64,000 bases of DNA from Bacteroidota bacterium (GCA_023426145.1 JAFABG010000040.1:186001-250000); one strand, 5' to 3'; counted from the first letter of the stretch, positions 17,277 to 26,918 are shown. The notes: generated by a model from the sequence alone, not told the origin. Made by a program: numbers and translations.

Positions 17277-18371
17277 ATGGAACATCCTGAAAATAAAGAA
17301 GAATATAAAGGACTAGTTGTCAATAAAGGTATTGACCAACCTTCGTCTGTGAACCCTTATCTGAAGCATAAACCTAGAAAACGTCAACTTCCTGTTGCGG
17401 AGTATGTAGAAGGTATTGTAAAAGGAAATGTCACTATTCTAAGTCAGGCTGTGACATTAGTAGAGAGTATGAGACCGGAACATCAGGTCATTGCTCAAGA
17501 AGTGATTGAGAAGTGTTTACCTTATGCTGGTAATTCCATTCGCGTAGGCATTAGTGGGGTGCCAGGAGCTGGTAAAAGTACTTCGATTGATGTATTTGGT
17601 TTGCACGTGCTCGAGAAAGGGGGAAAGCTAGCCGTATTGGCTATTGATCCGAGTAGTGAACGTAGCAAAGGTAGCATCTTGGGAGATAAGACTCGTATGG
17701 AGCAACTTTCAATACATCCGAAATCATTTATTCGCCCTAGCCCCTCGGCTGGATCTCTAGGAGGAGTTGCACGTAAAACCCGTGAAACGATTGTACTTTG
17801 CGAGGCGGCTGGATTCGATAAGATTTTTGTAGAAACTGTTGGAGTGGGACAAAGTGAAACTGCTGTACATTCTATGGTTGACTTTTTCTTGTTGATCCAG
17901 TTAGCTGGAACCGGTGATGAGCTTCAAGGGATTAAAAGAGGCATCATGGAAATGGCCGATGGTATTATTATCAATAAAGCAGATGGGGACAACCTAGAAC
18001 ATGCCAAACTAGCTGCTAGTCAATTTCGCAATGCATTGCATCTATTTCCAACTCCAGATTCGGGCTGGATTCCTAAAGTTCTGACTTATTCGGGATTCTA
18101 TAATTTAGGTGTGAAAGAAGTTTGGGATATGGTATATGAGTACGTAGATTTTGTGAAAGCTAATGGCTATTTTGAACATCGACGCAACGAGCAGAGTAAA
18201 TATTGGATGTATGAGACGATCAATGAACAACTCCGTGAGAGCTTCTATCATAATGCAAAAATTGAAGCCATGTTGCAGGATAGCGAAAAGGAAGTTCTAC
18301 GAGGAAACTTGACTTCGTTTGTTGCAGCCAAAGGTCTTTTAGATACCTATTTTGATCAGTTGAAGAGTTGA
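17277..18371 (+). CDS. meaB: Methylmalonyl-CoA mutase-associated GTPase MeaB
   Basis: A 364-residue G3E-family P-loop GTPase. MeaB protects and helps load the adenosylcobalamin cofactor of methylmalonyl-CoA mutase, an enzyme of the succinate-to-propionate route used by Bacteroides. Motifs: P-loop GVPGAGKST near residue 99, an Asp-rich switch (LAIDPSSERSKGSILGDKTRM), VETVGVGQSE, and the guanine-specificity motif NKADGDN. The C-terminal helical dimerisation arm is present. The mutase genes are not in this window. It is translationally close to the DUF1573 gene. Confidence 0.95.
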   Translation: MEHPENKEEYKGLVVNKGIDQPSSVNPYLKHKPRKRQLPVAEYVEGIVKGNVTILSQAVTLVESMRPEHQVIAQEVIEKCLPYAGNSIRVGISGVPGAGKSTSIDVFGLHVLEKGGKLAVLAIDPSSERSKGSILGDKTRMEQLSIHPKSFIRPSPSAGSLGGVARKTRETIVLCEAAGFDKIFVETVGVGQSETAVHSMVDFFLLIQLAGTGDELQGIKRGIMEMADGIIINKADGDNLEHAKLAASQFRNALHLFPTPDSGWIPKVLTYSGFYNLGVKEVWDMVYEYVDFVKANGYFEHRRNEQSKYWMYETINEQLRESFYHNAKIEAMLQDSEKEVLRGNLTSFVAAKGLLDTYFDQLKS

Positions 18372-18429
18372 AAATAGATATTGTACTTCTTTAGTTGAGG
18401 GTAATATGTATCGTCTTGCGTCTTCCTTT

Positions 18430-19347
18430 TTATAAATTCTTTCCTGCTTTTTCAAGATCAGCTCTTGATTTACTTTGTGTGACAATGTAAACTCCAAGAA
18501 ATACTAAGGCTATTGCTAGCCCTTTTTGCCAGCCAAAACTGCCAACTCCCATTAGTATGGCAGCAATGGTTGCAACAATAGGTTGCATATAATTATACAT
18601 GCTCACTACAGTGGGACGCAATAACTTCTGTGCGGTCATAATACATAAATAGGCAAGGAAGCTTCCACCTAGCACGACATATAATACTTGTAAGATAGCA
18701 GTTGTTGGAATTGCTGCCCATTGAATAGCTGAAATATCGTGATACGAGAAAGGTATATAGCATATCGAAGCATAGACAAACATCCATTTATTGATCGTAA
18801 CAGCCGAATATCGCTGTGATAGACCTTTAAATACAGTTAGATAAATGGAGAAGCTTATTTGTGCAACCAAGCAAAGTAAATCTCCAATCAGATTTCCATT
18901 TCCTCCACTTGCGGTCTGACTACTTATAATTAGTATGAGCGCTCCCATAGCACCTACGAAAATTCCTAATACTTTTTTATTCGTGACGGGCTCTTTCAAG
19001 TAGATAGCAGCAACAATCATGGTGACGATAGGTAAAGTTGTAGTAACAATAGATGCATCGATAGGTGAGGTGAGTGAAAGGCCGAAGATGAATACTCCTT
19101 GATTAAATACTAATGCAAATAGTGAAGCAAAGAATATAGTTAGCATATCACTATGAGTAACCTTTTCACGTTTGCAGAATATGGATAGTAGCCAAAAAGC
19201 TGTAGCAGCTCCTACCATACGGAATGTGGTTAGAGAAATAGCAGAGAACTCTTGAAGTGCTGATTTCCCTATAGGAGACATAAGCCCCCACATTATGTTG
19301 GCAGTGAGAGCAAACAAATGTCCATGGAGATTTTTATTATTACTCAT
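18430..19347 (-). CDS. EamA/DMT-family transporter
   Basis: A 305-residue membrane protein with ten predicted hydrophobic spans in two EamA repeats of about 140 residues each. The first repeat starts HLFALTANIMWGLMSPIGK; the second begins around NLIGDLLCLVAQISFSIYL. Members export metabolites such as amino acids, but substrate cannot be inferred. Length is typical. It converges with meaB and diverges from the ATPase gene at 19451, with its own -7 box at 19391-19398. Confidence 0.93.
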   Translation of the reverse strand: MSNNKNLHGHLFALTANIMWGLMSPIGKSALQEFSAISLTTFRMVGAATAFWLLSIFCKREKVTHSDMLTIFFASLFALVFNQGVFIFGLSLTSPIDASIVTTTLPIVTMIVAAIYLKEPVTNKKVLGIFVGAMGALILIISSQTASGGNGNLIGDLLCLVAQISFSIYLTVFKGLSQRYSAVTINKWMFVYASICYIPFSYHDISAIQWAAIPTTAILQVLYVVLGGSFLAYLCIMTAQKLLRPTVVSMYNYMQPIVATIAAILMGVGSFGWQKGLAIALVFLGVYIVTQSKSRADLEKAGKNL

Positions 19348-19390
19348 ATCCTGAATACGTTTAATTGGTTATCATTATTGAAAACTGATG

Positions 19391-19398
19391 CAAAGGTA
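19391..19398 (-). promoter_or_regulatory. Putative -7 box for the EamA transporter gene
   Basis: TACCTTTG on the minus strand, 44 bases upstream of the 19347 start. Confidence 0.5.
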
Positions 19399-19421
19399 AC
19401 TATTTTGTCGTATGATTTGTT

Positions 19422-19429
19422 TATATTTG
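19422..19429 (+). promoter_or_regulatory. Putative -7 box for the AAA ATPase/DUF4435 unit
   Basis: TATATTTG, exact TAnnTTTG, 22 bases before the 19451 start. The -33 element is unclear: TTTG at 19404-19407 gives a short 14-base spacer. Confidence 0.5.
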
Positions 19430-19450
19430 CCTTGATAAAAAAAGAATAAT

Positions 19451-20317
19451 ATGGAACAGCAGGCAAATTATATTCGTCGTATCGAAATTGAAGGTCTTTG
19501 GGGACGATTTAATATCGGTTGGGATTTGCGCCCCGATGTGAACATTCTTTCAGGCATAAATGGAGTCGGTAAAACGACGATTCTAAACCGATCTGTAAGC
19601 TACTTGGAAGAACTTTCAGCGGATATAAAGCTTTCCGGTGAAATGAAGAGCGACATTAAGAATGGAGTTCATCTTTTCTTTGATAATCCAAAGGCTACTT
19701 ATATTTCTTATGATGTAATTCGCAGTTATGACCGTCCTTTAATTATGGGAGATTTTACTGCTCGTATGGCTGATAAAAATGTGAAGTCAGAATTGGACTG
19801 GCAGCTTTATTTATTGCAAAGGCGTTATCTAGATTATCAGGTCAATATAGGTAATAAAATGATTGAGATGCTTTCTAGTAATGACGAAGAACAACGTAAC
19901 AAAGCGGCAAATTTATCTTTCGCTAAGCGACGGTTTCAGGATCATATTGATGACTTATTTAGCTATACGCGTAAGACTATAGACCGAAAACGGAATGATA
20001 TCGCTTTCTATCAAGATGATGAATTATTGTTCCCATATAAACTTTCATCTGGTGAGAAACAGATGCTGGTGATTTTACTGACTGTGCTTGTACAGGATAA
20101 TAAGCATTGTGTGCTTTTCATGGATGAGCCGGAGGCTTCTTTGCATATTGAATGGCAGCAAAAACTGATAGCTATAATCCGTGAACTTAATCCTAACGTA
20201 CAAATAATTCTGACTACCCATTCTCCTGCTGTTATAATGGAGGGTTGGCTTGATGCTGTCACTGAGGTGACAGATATTTCGACAAAAACGGTCGGATTCA
20301 AAAAAGTATCTGACTAA
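19451..20317 (+). CDS. AAA ATPase (ABC/OLD-like), AriA-like partner of DUF4435
   Basis: A 288-residue soluble ATPase of the ABC-ATPase-like AAA_15/AAA_21 group. Walker A GINGVGKT is at residues 35-42, the signature SSGEKQM near 200, Walker B CVLFMDEPEASLH near 220-232 and the H-switch TTHSPAV near 256. A charged helical insert of about 80 residues lies between Walker A and the signature. The 17-base gap to the DUF4435 gene indicates a two-gene module. This organisation matches the PARIS anti-phage system (AriA ATPase plus AriB), but the same pair could have a housekeeping role here, since the surroundings are ordinary chromosomal genes. Confidence 0.85.
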   Translation: MEQQANYIRRIEIEGLWGRFNIGWDLRPDVNILSGINGVGKTTILNRSVSYLEELSADIKLSGEMKSDIKNGVHLFFDNPKATYISYDVIRSYDRPLIMGDFTARMADKNVKSELDWQLYLLQRRYLDYQVNIGNKMIEMLSSNDEEQRNKAANLSFAKRRFQDHIDDLFSYTRKTIDRKRNDIAFYQDDELLFPYKLSSGEKQMLVILLTVLVQDNKHCVLFMDEPEASLHIEWQQKLIAIIRELNPNVQIILTTHSPAVIMEGWLDAVTEVTDISTKTVGFKKVSD

Positions 20318-20334
20318 TACTCATTTATAGACTA

Positions 20335-21357
20335 ATGGCAAGTTGCATGGCTACTTCACTAAAAGATAATCTTACTTCTTCTTATTTTAACGCTGCTCAT
20401 AAATTATACCCCCAAAAAGCGCGTAAGCGCATTATAGCTTATGTGGAAAGCTATGATGATATTGCTTTCTGGCGTGCTTTACTCGAAGACTTTGAGGATG
20501 ATGAGCATTATTTTCAGGTGATGCTTCCATCTGCGACATCGCTGGCTAAGGGGAAAAAAATGGTTTTGATGAATACGCTGAACACGACTGAGTTAGGTAA
20601 AAGCTTAATTGCATGCGTTGACAGTGATTATGACTTTTTACTTCAAGGGGCCACAAATACTTCTCATAAAATTAATAGTAATAAGTACATCTTTCAGACT
20701 TATGCTTATGCTATTGAGAATTATCACTGTTTTGCTGAGAGCTTGCATGAAGTTTGTGTGCAGGCTACATTAAACGACCGTTCTATTTTCGATTTTGAAG
20801 CTTTTCTCGGGCGCTATTCTGAAATAGTATACCCTTTATTTTTATGGAATATCTGGTTTTATAGGCAACGGGATACGAATACATTTCCAATGTATGACTT
20901 TCATACTTACACGGGTTTACACGACGTAAATATTAGGAAACCATATAACTGCTTGAACGCTTTACAGAAAAGAGTGAATAAAAAGCTGTCAGACCTAACA
21001 AGTCGTTTCCCGCAATTAGTAAAACAAGTCAATGATCTTCGCTCGAATTTATCTAAACTGGGAGTGAATCCTGAAACTACTTATCTCTACATGCAAGGTC
21101 ATCATGTGATGGATAGTGTAGTGATGAAATTACTGATCCCTGTGTGTACTGTGTTACGGCGTGAGCGTGAACTCGAAATTAAGAGATTGGCTGAGCACGA
21201 TGAACAGTTCAGGAACGAGTTGACATCTTATCAGAATAGCCAAGTGAATGTGGAGATTATGTTGAAAAAGAATATAGCTTATAAACATCTCTTCCATTAT
21301 GAATGGCTAAAGCAGGACTTTTATGAGTATTTATCCGAAGTGAAGGGATTAAAGTAG
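20335..21357 (+). CDS. DUF4435 (TOPRIM-like) protein, AriB-like
   Basis: A 340-residue DUF4435 protein. TOPRIM-type acidic residues are visible: E38 in YVESYDD, with D41/D42, and D97 and D99 in ACVDSDYD. The DUF4435 signature YAIENYHC follows at about 126-132. The C-terminal 180 residues are helical. In PARIS, AriB is a DUF4435 TOPRIM nuclease released by AriA on sensing a phage trigger and known to attack tRNA. All expected acidic positions are kept here, which fits an active metal-dependent nuclease; activity and trigger are inference. The MscS gene follows after 36 bases and may be cotranscribed. Confidence 0.85.
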   Translation: MASCMATSLKDNLTSSYFNAAHKLYPQKARKRIIAYVESYDDIAFWRALLEDFEDDEHYFQVMLPSATSLAKGKKMVLMNTLNTTELGKSLIACVDSDYDFLLQGATNTSHKINSNKYIFQTYAYAIENYHCFAESLHEVCVQATLNDRSIFDFEAFLGRYSEIVYPLFLWNIWFYRQRDTNTFPMYDFHTYTGLHDVNIRKPYNCLNALQKRVNKKLSDLTSRFPQLVKQVNDLRSNLSKLGVNPETTYLYMQGHHVMDSVVMKLLIPVCTVLRRERELEIKRLAEHDEQFRNELTSYQNSQVNVEIMLKKNIAYKHLFHYEWLKQDFYEYLSEVKGLK

Positions 21358-21393
21358 ATAATAATAAATAAATTAAAAAAGAAGAAAGATTTT

Positions 21394-22725
21394 ATGGTAG
21401 ATATGATTGATTCGTTGAGTGTTGAGTTAGCAAAAAAAGAAGCTGATAATATGAGTAGCGTTGTTATGCAAGAAGTGAATCATACTTTATTATCGACGGG
21501 GATGAGTGAATCATGGGCTGACAGAATTGACAATCTGATCGTTTTACTATTTATCTTCGGGGTTGCGTTCTTAGCTTATTTCATTTGTCGTAAGATTATC
21601 CTTCGTGCAGTTGCTAGGTTGGTGAAACAAAGTAAAGCCACTTGGGACGATATTGTGTTCAATGATAAAGTGATGTTAAATGTCAGTAGGATGGTAGCTC
21701 CAATTTTTGTTTATGTTGCTATTCCTCTCGCTTTTCCCGAACATGCTGTTTCTGATTTGCTTGATTTTTTGCGTCGTATCTGTCTGATATATATCATAGC
21801 CGTTTTTCTAAGTTTCGTCAGTGCTCTTTTTAGGGCAATTTATCAAGTGTATAGCGAACGTGAACAGTATAGAGATAAACCTCTAAAAGGACTTTTGCAG
21901 ACCGCTCAGGTCATTCTCTTTTTTATAGGAGCTATTGTCATTGTTAGTATTCTTATCAATAGAAGTCCAATGGCTTTATTGACTGGGTTAGGAGCTTCGG
22001 CAGCCATTTTAATGTTGGTTTTTAAAGATAGCATTATGGGGTTTGTATCGGGTATTCAACTTACTGCAAATAATATGTTGAAAGTTGGAGACTGGATTAC
22101 TATGCCCAAATATGGTGCGGACGGTACTGTTGTTGAGGTTACCTTGAATACGGTGAAGATTCGTAATTTTGATAATACTATAACAACCATTCCTCCTTAT
22201 CTCTTGGTAAGTGATTCCTTTCAAAATTGGCAAGGAATGCAAGAGTCAGGGGGACGTCGTATAAAACGCTCGATCAATATTGATATGACTAGTGTGCGTT
22301 TTTGTACTGCTTCAATGTTGGAAAAGTATCGAAAGATACAATTATTAGCGGATTATGTTGATGATACGGAAAAGGTCGTTAAAGAATATAATGAAGAACA
22401 CGGTATTGATAACTCTGTTTTGGTGAATGGACGAAGACAGACTAATCTAGGGGTTTTTCGTGCTTATCTGACTAATTATCTGCAAAATCTGCCTACTGTT
22501 AATCAAGAACTAACGTGTATGGTTCGACAACTTCAACCTACAGAAACGGGGATTCCTCTTGAACTTTACTTTTTCTCAGCCAATAAAGATTGGGTCCCCT
22601 ATGAGTCAATACAGGCTGATATTTTTGATCATGTACTTGCCATTATTCCTGAGTTTGACTTACGCGTTTTCCAAAGTCCTTCGGGCGAAGATTTTCGCCG
22701 TATACAAGTGAGAATCGATCAATAA
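21394..22725 (+). CDS. Mechanosensitive ion channel family protein (MscS type)
   Basis: A 443-residue inner-membrane channel. Four or five hydrophobic spans lie in the first 210 residues. The pore helix region (GLGASAAILMLVFKDSIMGFVSGIQL) is near residues 195-220, and the beta domain LKVGDWITMPKYGADGTVVEV follows. The C-terminal part is larger than in E. coli MscS (286 residues) and resembles the YbdG/MscM-like group. It probably relieves turgor on osmotic downshift. It sits close behind the DUF4435 gene. Confidence 0.93.
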   Translation: MVDMIDSLSVELAKKEADNMSSVVMQEVNHTLLSTGMSESWADRIDNLIVLLFIFGVAFLAYFICRKIILRAVARLVKQSKATWDDIVFNDKVMLNVSRMVAPIFVYVAIPLAFPEHAVSDLLDFLRRICLIYIIAVFLSFVSALFRAIYQVYSEREQYRDKPLKGLLQTAQVILFFIGAIVIVSILINRSPMALLTGLGASAAILMLVFKDSIMGFVSGIQLTANNMLKVGDWITMPKYGADGTVVEVTLNTVKIRNFDNTITTIPPYLLVSDSFQNWQGMQESGGRRIKRSINIDMTSVRFCTASMLEKYRKIQLLADYVDDTEKVVKEYNEEHGIDNSVLVNGRRQTNLGVFRAYLTNYLQNLPTVNQELTCMVRQLQPTETGIPLELYFFSANKDWVPYESIQADIFDHVLAIIPEFDLRVFQSPSGEDFRRIQVRIDQ

Positions 22726-22827
22726 AGTGCTGATCTATATATTTTCTGCTATTGACTGACATTAAATTGAAATGTCTATTTCAACTTATTGTATTTTTTT
22801 TGTTTCATCATTGTAACATTCACCTCA

Positions 22828-22835
22828 TACCTTTG
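22828..22835 (+). promoter_or_regulatory. Putative -7 box for the TonB receptor gene
   Basis: TACCTTTG, exact TAnnTTTG, 31 bases before the ATG at 22867. TTTG at 22799-22802 lies 25 bases upstream, longer than the usual spacer. Confidence 0.5.
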
Positions 22836-22866
22836 TCGGCGTAATAAAAACGTAGAGTGAAGTTCG

Positions 22867-25581
22867 ATGAAAAAATTATTTCTTATTAGATTTTCTGTTG
22901 CAGCCTTGTTTTGCTTGTTGTGTGTGATTACTGCATCGGCTGCGAATATTAAGATTAAAGGTGCTGTGAAAGACAAACTGTCTAAAGAACCTTTAATTGG
23001 AGCGACGATCCGACTGGTTGGAACTCATGCCGGAGCGGTGACTGATATGGATGGAAACTTTGAACTGACTGGAGCTGGTGTTCTGGAAGGGATGTATGAT
23101 GTTGAAATTAAATATGTAGGATATAAGACAGAAGTTCTCCGTAAGGTTCGTGTTGAAAATGGAAAGTTAGTTGTTTTGAATCTTGAGCTCGAAACAGATG
23201 CACAAGAACTTTCTGATGTTGTAGTTGTAGCGAAGAAGAATCGTGAAAACGAAAATATGCTTCTTCTTGAACAACAGAAGGCTGTTCTTGCAGTCCAATC
23301 TGTTAGTGTGAAAGAATTATCTCGTAAAGGTGTTTCAGATGCGGAAGGAGCTGTGACTAAGGTCTCTGGCGTAGCTAAACAGGATGGAGTTAAGAATGTT
23401 TTTGTTCGTGGATTGGGTGACCGTTATAATGCAACAACATTTAATGGATTTGCAGTCCCATCTGAAGATCCTGAATATAAGAATATCTCACTAGACTTTT
23501 TTGGTACAGATATCATTCAGTCCGTAGGTGTTAATAAGGTGTTTAATGCTGCTGGGAGTAGCGATGTAGGTGGTGCTACAATTGATATTGTATCCAAAGA
23601 GCTGGTTGGTAAAGGATCATTGAATCTTAGCTTGTCTGGAGGTTTCAATACTAAAACTCTTACAGCAGATTTCCTTAAATTGGATGGAGTAAACTTCTTA
23701 GGATTTGCCAATACCACTGAACCTAAAGATGTAAACAGTTGGGGCTTTAAAAATAAACTTGATCCTTCTTCTCAGAGTCTTCAGGTAAATAGAAGTTTAG
23801 GGATTTCAGGTGGTAAGAGATTTTATGTTGGCGACAATAAAAATCCGCTTTCATTCTTTATAACTGTAGGACATTCTGCTGATTATCAATATACAGATGA
23901 TATTGTTCGCAATACTACAACGAGCGGTACTGTCTATAAAGATATGACCGGAAAGAAGTATTCAGAAAATATAAGTCAGCTTGCGTTAGCCAATGTAGAT
24001 TATGATATGCAGAATCGTCATCATGTGAGTTATAATTTTATGATGATTCATGCTAATAGTCAATCAGTAGGAGATTATACTGGTAAGAACTCCATCTTTA
24101 GCGATGATTACGGTAACCTAGGTTTTACTAGACGTCAACAAGCCAATGATAATATATTGATTGTAAATCAATTAATGACCAATTGGGGACTCTCAAAGTC
24201 TTTAAGTTTAGATCTTGGTGGCTCATACAATAAAGTGAAGGGCTATGAGCCTGACAGACGTATCAATAATATAACTAAAGCGGATAATGGTTACTCTCTG
24301 CTTAGAGGAAATTCTCAACAACGTTATTTCTCTGTGCTGGATGAAGATGATATCAATTTCAAGGCTGGTTTAGTTTATCGTCTAAAAGACAATTTAGAGG
24401 AAATATCTAAAATACGTCTAGGTTACACTGGCAGAATGGTAGACGATAGCTTTAAGGCAACCGAATATAATCTAACAGTTGGGCAGGTATCTTCTATTCC
24501 TTCATTAGATAATTTTTCGCTTGATGATTATTATAACCAAAGCAACTTATCTTCTGGTTGGTTTACTATTGAAAAGAATATAGATAAGTATACTGTTAAA
24601 AAGAATATCCATTCTGCTTATGTTGAAGCTACTTATCAGTTTTCACCTCGCTGGATTGCAAATTTGGGAATGAAATATGATAATGTAGATATCAAAGTAG
24701 ATTATGATGTCAACCAAGGTGGATCGCAGGGTAATAATAAAATTAAAAAGAACTTTTTGCTTCCTAGTCTTAACTTGAAGTATAATATCAATGAGTTGCA
24801 TTCACTTCGTTTAGGTGTAAGTAAGACTTATACATTGCCCCAAGCAAAAGAAATATCTCCTTATAGATATGTTGGGGTAAACTTCAATAGTCAAGGTAAT
24901 GCAAATTTAAAACCTTCTGATAATTATAATTTTGATTTGAAATGGGATTTTAATCCTAGTCTGAGTGAATTGATCTCTTTAGCTGCATTTTATAAGATCA
25001 TTAAAAATCCAATCTCACGTATAGAAGTAGCAAGTGCTGGGGGGTATCTTTCTTATGAAAATATTGCTGATAAAGCAACTGTGGCTGGTGTAGAAGTTGA
25101 GGTTCGTAAAAATCTGTTTGTTCGTCCTTTAAGTAATGCGGCAAATGGAATGAATAAACTGTCGTTTGGGCTGAATGGATCCTACATTTATACGAATGCT
25201 AAAATGCCATTGGCTACTGTTTCTTCAGGATCTGAGTTGGAAGGAGCTGCACCATGGATTGTAAACTTTGACTTATCTCATACTTTATCTAAAGGAGAGC
25301 GTAGCTTTATTAATACGCTGGTATTTAATTATGTAAGCGATAAAATTTACACAATTGGTACTCAGGGATATCAGGATATTATGGAACGAGGCATGATGAC
25401 TCTCGATTTCGTATCGCAGGCTAAACTAAATAAGCATCTAGCGTTTACATTAAAAGCACGTAATTTACTGAATCCTTCCTTCAAACTGAGTAGAAAAGCT
25501 AATGAAGGTGGTGAGAAAATAGTATTGAGCGATTATAAAAAGGGAATAAATATTAGTTTGGGAGTGTCGTGCACATTTTAA
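22867..25581 (+). CDS. TonB-dependent outer-membrane receptor
   Basis: A 904-residue receptor. Signal peptide to about residue 25, then a carboxypeptidase-like regulatory domain (IKIKGAVKDKLSKEPLIGAT) at 27-115, the linker LSDVVVVAKKN, a plug domain (FVRGLGDRYNATTFNGFAVP) and a beta-barrel ending in the aromatic GVSCTF. It is not a canonical SusC: the VVVVGYG motif is absent and no SusD gene is adjacent. Instead a lipoprotein gene follows 44 bases downstream, so the two probably form a receptor plus surface lipoprotein pair for an unknown ligand. Confidence 0.92.
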   Translation: MKKLFLIRFSVAALFCLLCVITASAANIKIKGAVKDKLSKEPLIGATIRLVGTHAGAVTDMDGNFELTGAGVLEGMYDVEIKYVGYKTEVLRKVRVENGKLVVLNLELETDAQELSDVVVVAKKNRENENMLLLEQQKAVLAVQSVSVKELSRKGVSDAEGAVTKVSGVAKQDGVKNVFVRGLGDRYNATTFNGFAVPSEDPEYKNISLDFFGTDIIQSVGVNKVFNAAGSSDVGGATIDIVSKELVGKGSLNLSLSGGFNTKTLTADFLKLDGVNFLGFANTTEPKDVNSWGFKNKLDPSSQSLQVNRSLGISGGKRFYVGDNKNPLSFFITVGHSADYQYTDDIVRNTTTSGTVYKDMTGKKYSENISQLALANVDYDMQNRHHVSYNFMMIHANSQSVGDYTGKNSIFSDDYGNLGFTRRQQANDNILIVNQLMTNWGLSKSLSLDLGGSYNKVKGYEPDRRINNITKADNGYSLLRGNSQQRYFSVLDEDDINFKAGLVYRLKDNLEEISKIRLGYTGRMVDDSFKATEYNLTVGQVSSIPSLDNFSLDDYYNQSNLSSGWFTIEKNIDKYTVKKNIHSAYVEATYQFSPRWIANLGMKYDNVDIKVDYDVNQGGSQGNNKIKKNFLLPSLNLKYNINELHSLRLGVSKTYTLPQAKEISPYRYVGVNFNSQGNANLKPSDNYNFDLKWDFNPSLSELISLAAFYKIIKNPISRIEVASAGGYLSYENIADKATVAGVEVEVRKNLFVRPLSNAANGMNKLSFGLNGSYIYTNAKMPLATVSSGSELEGAAPWIVNFDLSHTLSKGERSFINTLVFNYVSDKIYTIGTQGYQDIMERGMMTLDFVSQAKLNKHLAFTLKARNLLNPSFKLSRKANEGGEKIVLSDYKKGINISLGVSCTF

Positions 25582-25625
25582 ACTGAAGAAATGAAATATG
25601 ATTATTAACAAATTATTTAAGTAAA

Positions 25626-26834
25626 ATGAAAAGATTGTTTGTAAACTTTTTTATGCTTGCCACTATGGCAACTGCACTTACATTTACTGCATGTAGTAGT
25701 GATAGTGATGGAGATGACAGTGGAAACGGTAATGGTGGTAACAGTGGTGGAACAGGTAGTTCGATTGTTGTTGGCGACAACATCCTTTCAGGAACACTGA
25801 CTGGAGTACAGACTCTAGAAGCTAAAGAATACATTCTTAATGGTACTGTTATCATTGCCGATGGTGGTCGCTTGAATATTCCTGCTGGAACAACGATTAA
25901 GGCAAGAGAAGGCTTCAGTAGCTATCTATTGGTTGCACAAGGTGGTAAACTTTATGCAGATGGAACTGCAGCTAAGCCTATTATCTTTACAGCAAATTCA
26001 ACAACACCTGTATCAGGATACTGGGGAGGGATTATTATCAACGGTAAAGCTCCTATATCAGGTTCAAAAGCTGACAAAACTGATACAGCTCTAACAGAAG
26101 TGAACAATGATTATAAATATGGTGGTAATGTTGATGATGATAACTCTGGTTCATTAACTTATGTTGAAATATGCTATGCAGGTGCCCGCTCAACTGCTGA
26201 CATCGAACATAATGGATTGACTCTGAATGGTGTTGGTAGTGGAACTAAGATAGAAAACATCTACGTGTTAGAAAGTGCTGATGATGCAATAGAACTTTTT
26301 GGTGGTACAGTCAATGTTACAAATTTATTGGCAGTGAATCCAGATGATGACATGTTCGATTTTACTCAAGGATATAGTGGTACGTTGAAAAACTGCTATG
26401 GAGTATGGGAAAGCAGTTATACTAGTACTGAGTCTGATCCTCGTGGAATTGAAGCAGATGGAAATATGGATGGTAATTATTCTGATCATTTGCGCCAATC
26501 AAATTTCACAGTAGAAAATTTGACTATTGTGAATAATGCTGCAAATACTACAGACAATGTTGATCGTATGCAAGATGTAATAAAAATCCGTCGTGGAGCG
26601 AAAGCTACCATTAAGAATGCCCTTGTTAAAGGTACTGGCGGAAGTATTGATCTTATCGATATGAAAGATGGAAAAGGTGCAGGAAATGCCGATTCAAGCA
26701 TTAGCATTACTAATTCACTTCAATTCACAGGTGCTAAACTGAATGGTGTATTGAATACATTGACTGAGCCTACAAATAATACTGGTGCAGATGCAACGTT
26801 GTATAGCTGGACTAAATATAATTTCCCTTCGTAA
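25626..26834 (+). CDS. Putative surface lipoprotein with beta-helix-like repeats
   Basis: A 402-residue protein whose N-terminus ends in a lipobox (ALTFTACSS, Cys at about residue 23). A Ser/Gly/Asp/Asn-rich linker follows, like the lipoprotein export signals seen on Bacteroides surface lipoproteins. The body has repeated short beta-strand and Asn/Gly turn patterns (GGRLNIPAGTTIKA, GGKLYADGTAAKPIIFTA, GGTVNVTNLLAVNPDDDMFDF) suggesting a right-handed beta-helix. Several acidic clusters could bind metal. No enzyme family is recognised. Coupling to the TonB receptor suggests a ligand-capture partner. A terminator follows at 26858. Confidence 0.85.
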   Translation: MKRLFVNFFMLATMATALTFTACSSDSDGDDSGNGNGGNSGGTGSSIVVGDNILSGTLTGVQTLEAKEYILNGTVIIADGGRLNIPAGTTIKAREGFSSYLLVAQGGKLYADGTAAKPIIFTANSTTPVSGYWGGIIINGKAPISGSKADKTDTALTEVNNDYKYGGNVDDDNSGSLTYVEICYAGARSTADIEHNGLTLNGVGSGTKIENIYVLESADDAIELFGGTVNVTNLLAVNPDDDMFDFTQGYSGTLKNCYGVWESSYTSTESDPRGIEADGNMDGNYSDHLRQSNFTVENLTIVNNAANTTDNVDRMQDVIKIRRGAKATIKNALVKGTGGSIDLIDMKDGKGAGNADSSISITNSLQFTGAKLNGVLNTLTEPTNNTGADATLYSWTKYNFPS

Positions 26835-26857
26835 AAAATTATAAAATTTAGAAGTGA

Positions 26858-26918
26858 ATATCAAGGATTAATGGATCTAATATGAAATCCATTGGTTCTT
26901 GATATTTACTTTTTTTTC
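26858..26918 (+). terminator. Terminator of the TonB receptor-lipoprotein unit
   Basis: ATATCAAG (26858-26865) pairs with CTTGATAT (26898-26905), extended inward by AATGGAT/ATCCATT with a small internal mismatch, followed by a T-run from 26911. Confidence 0.75.
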
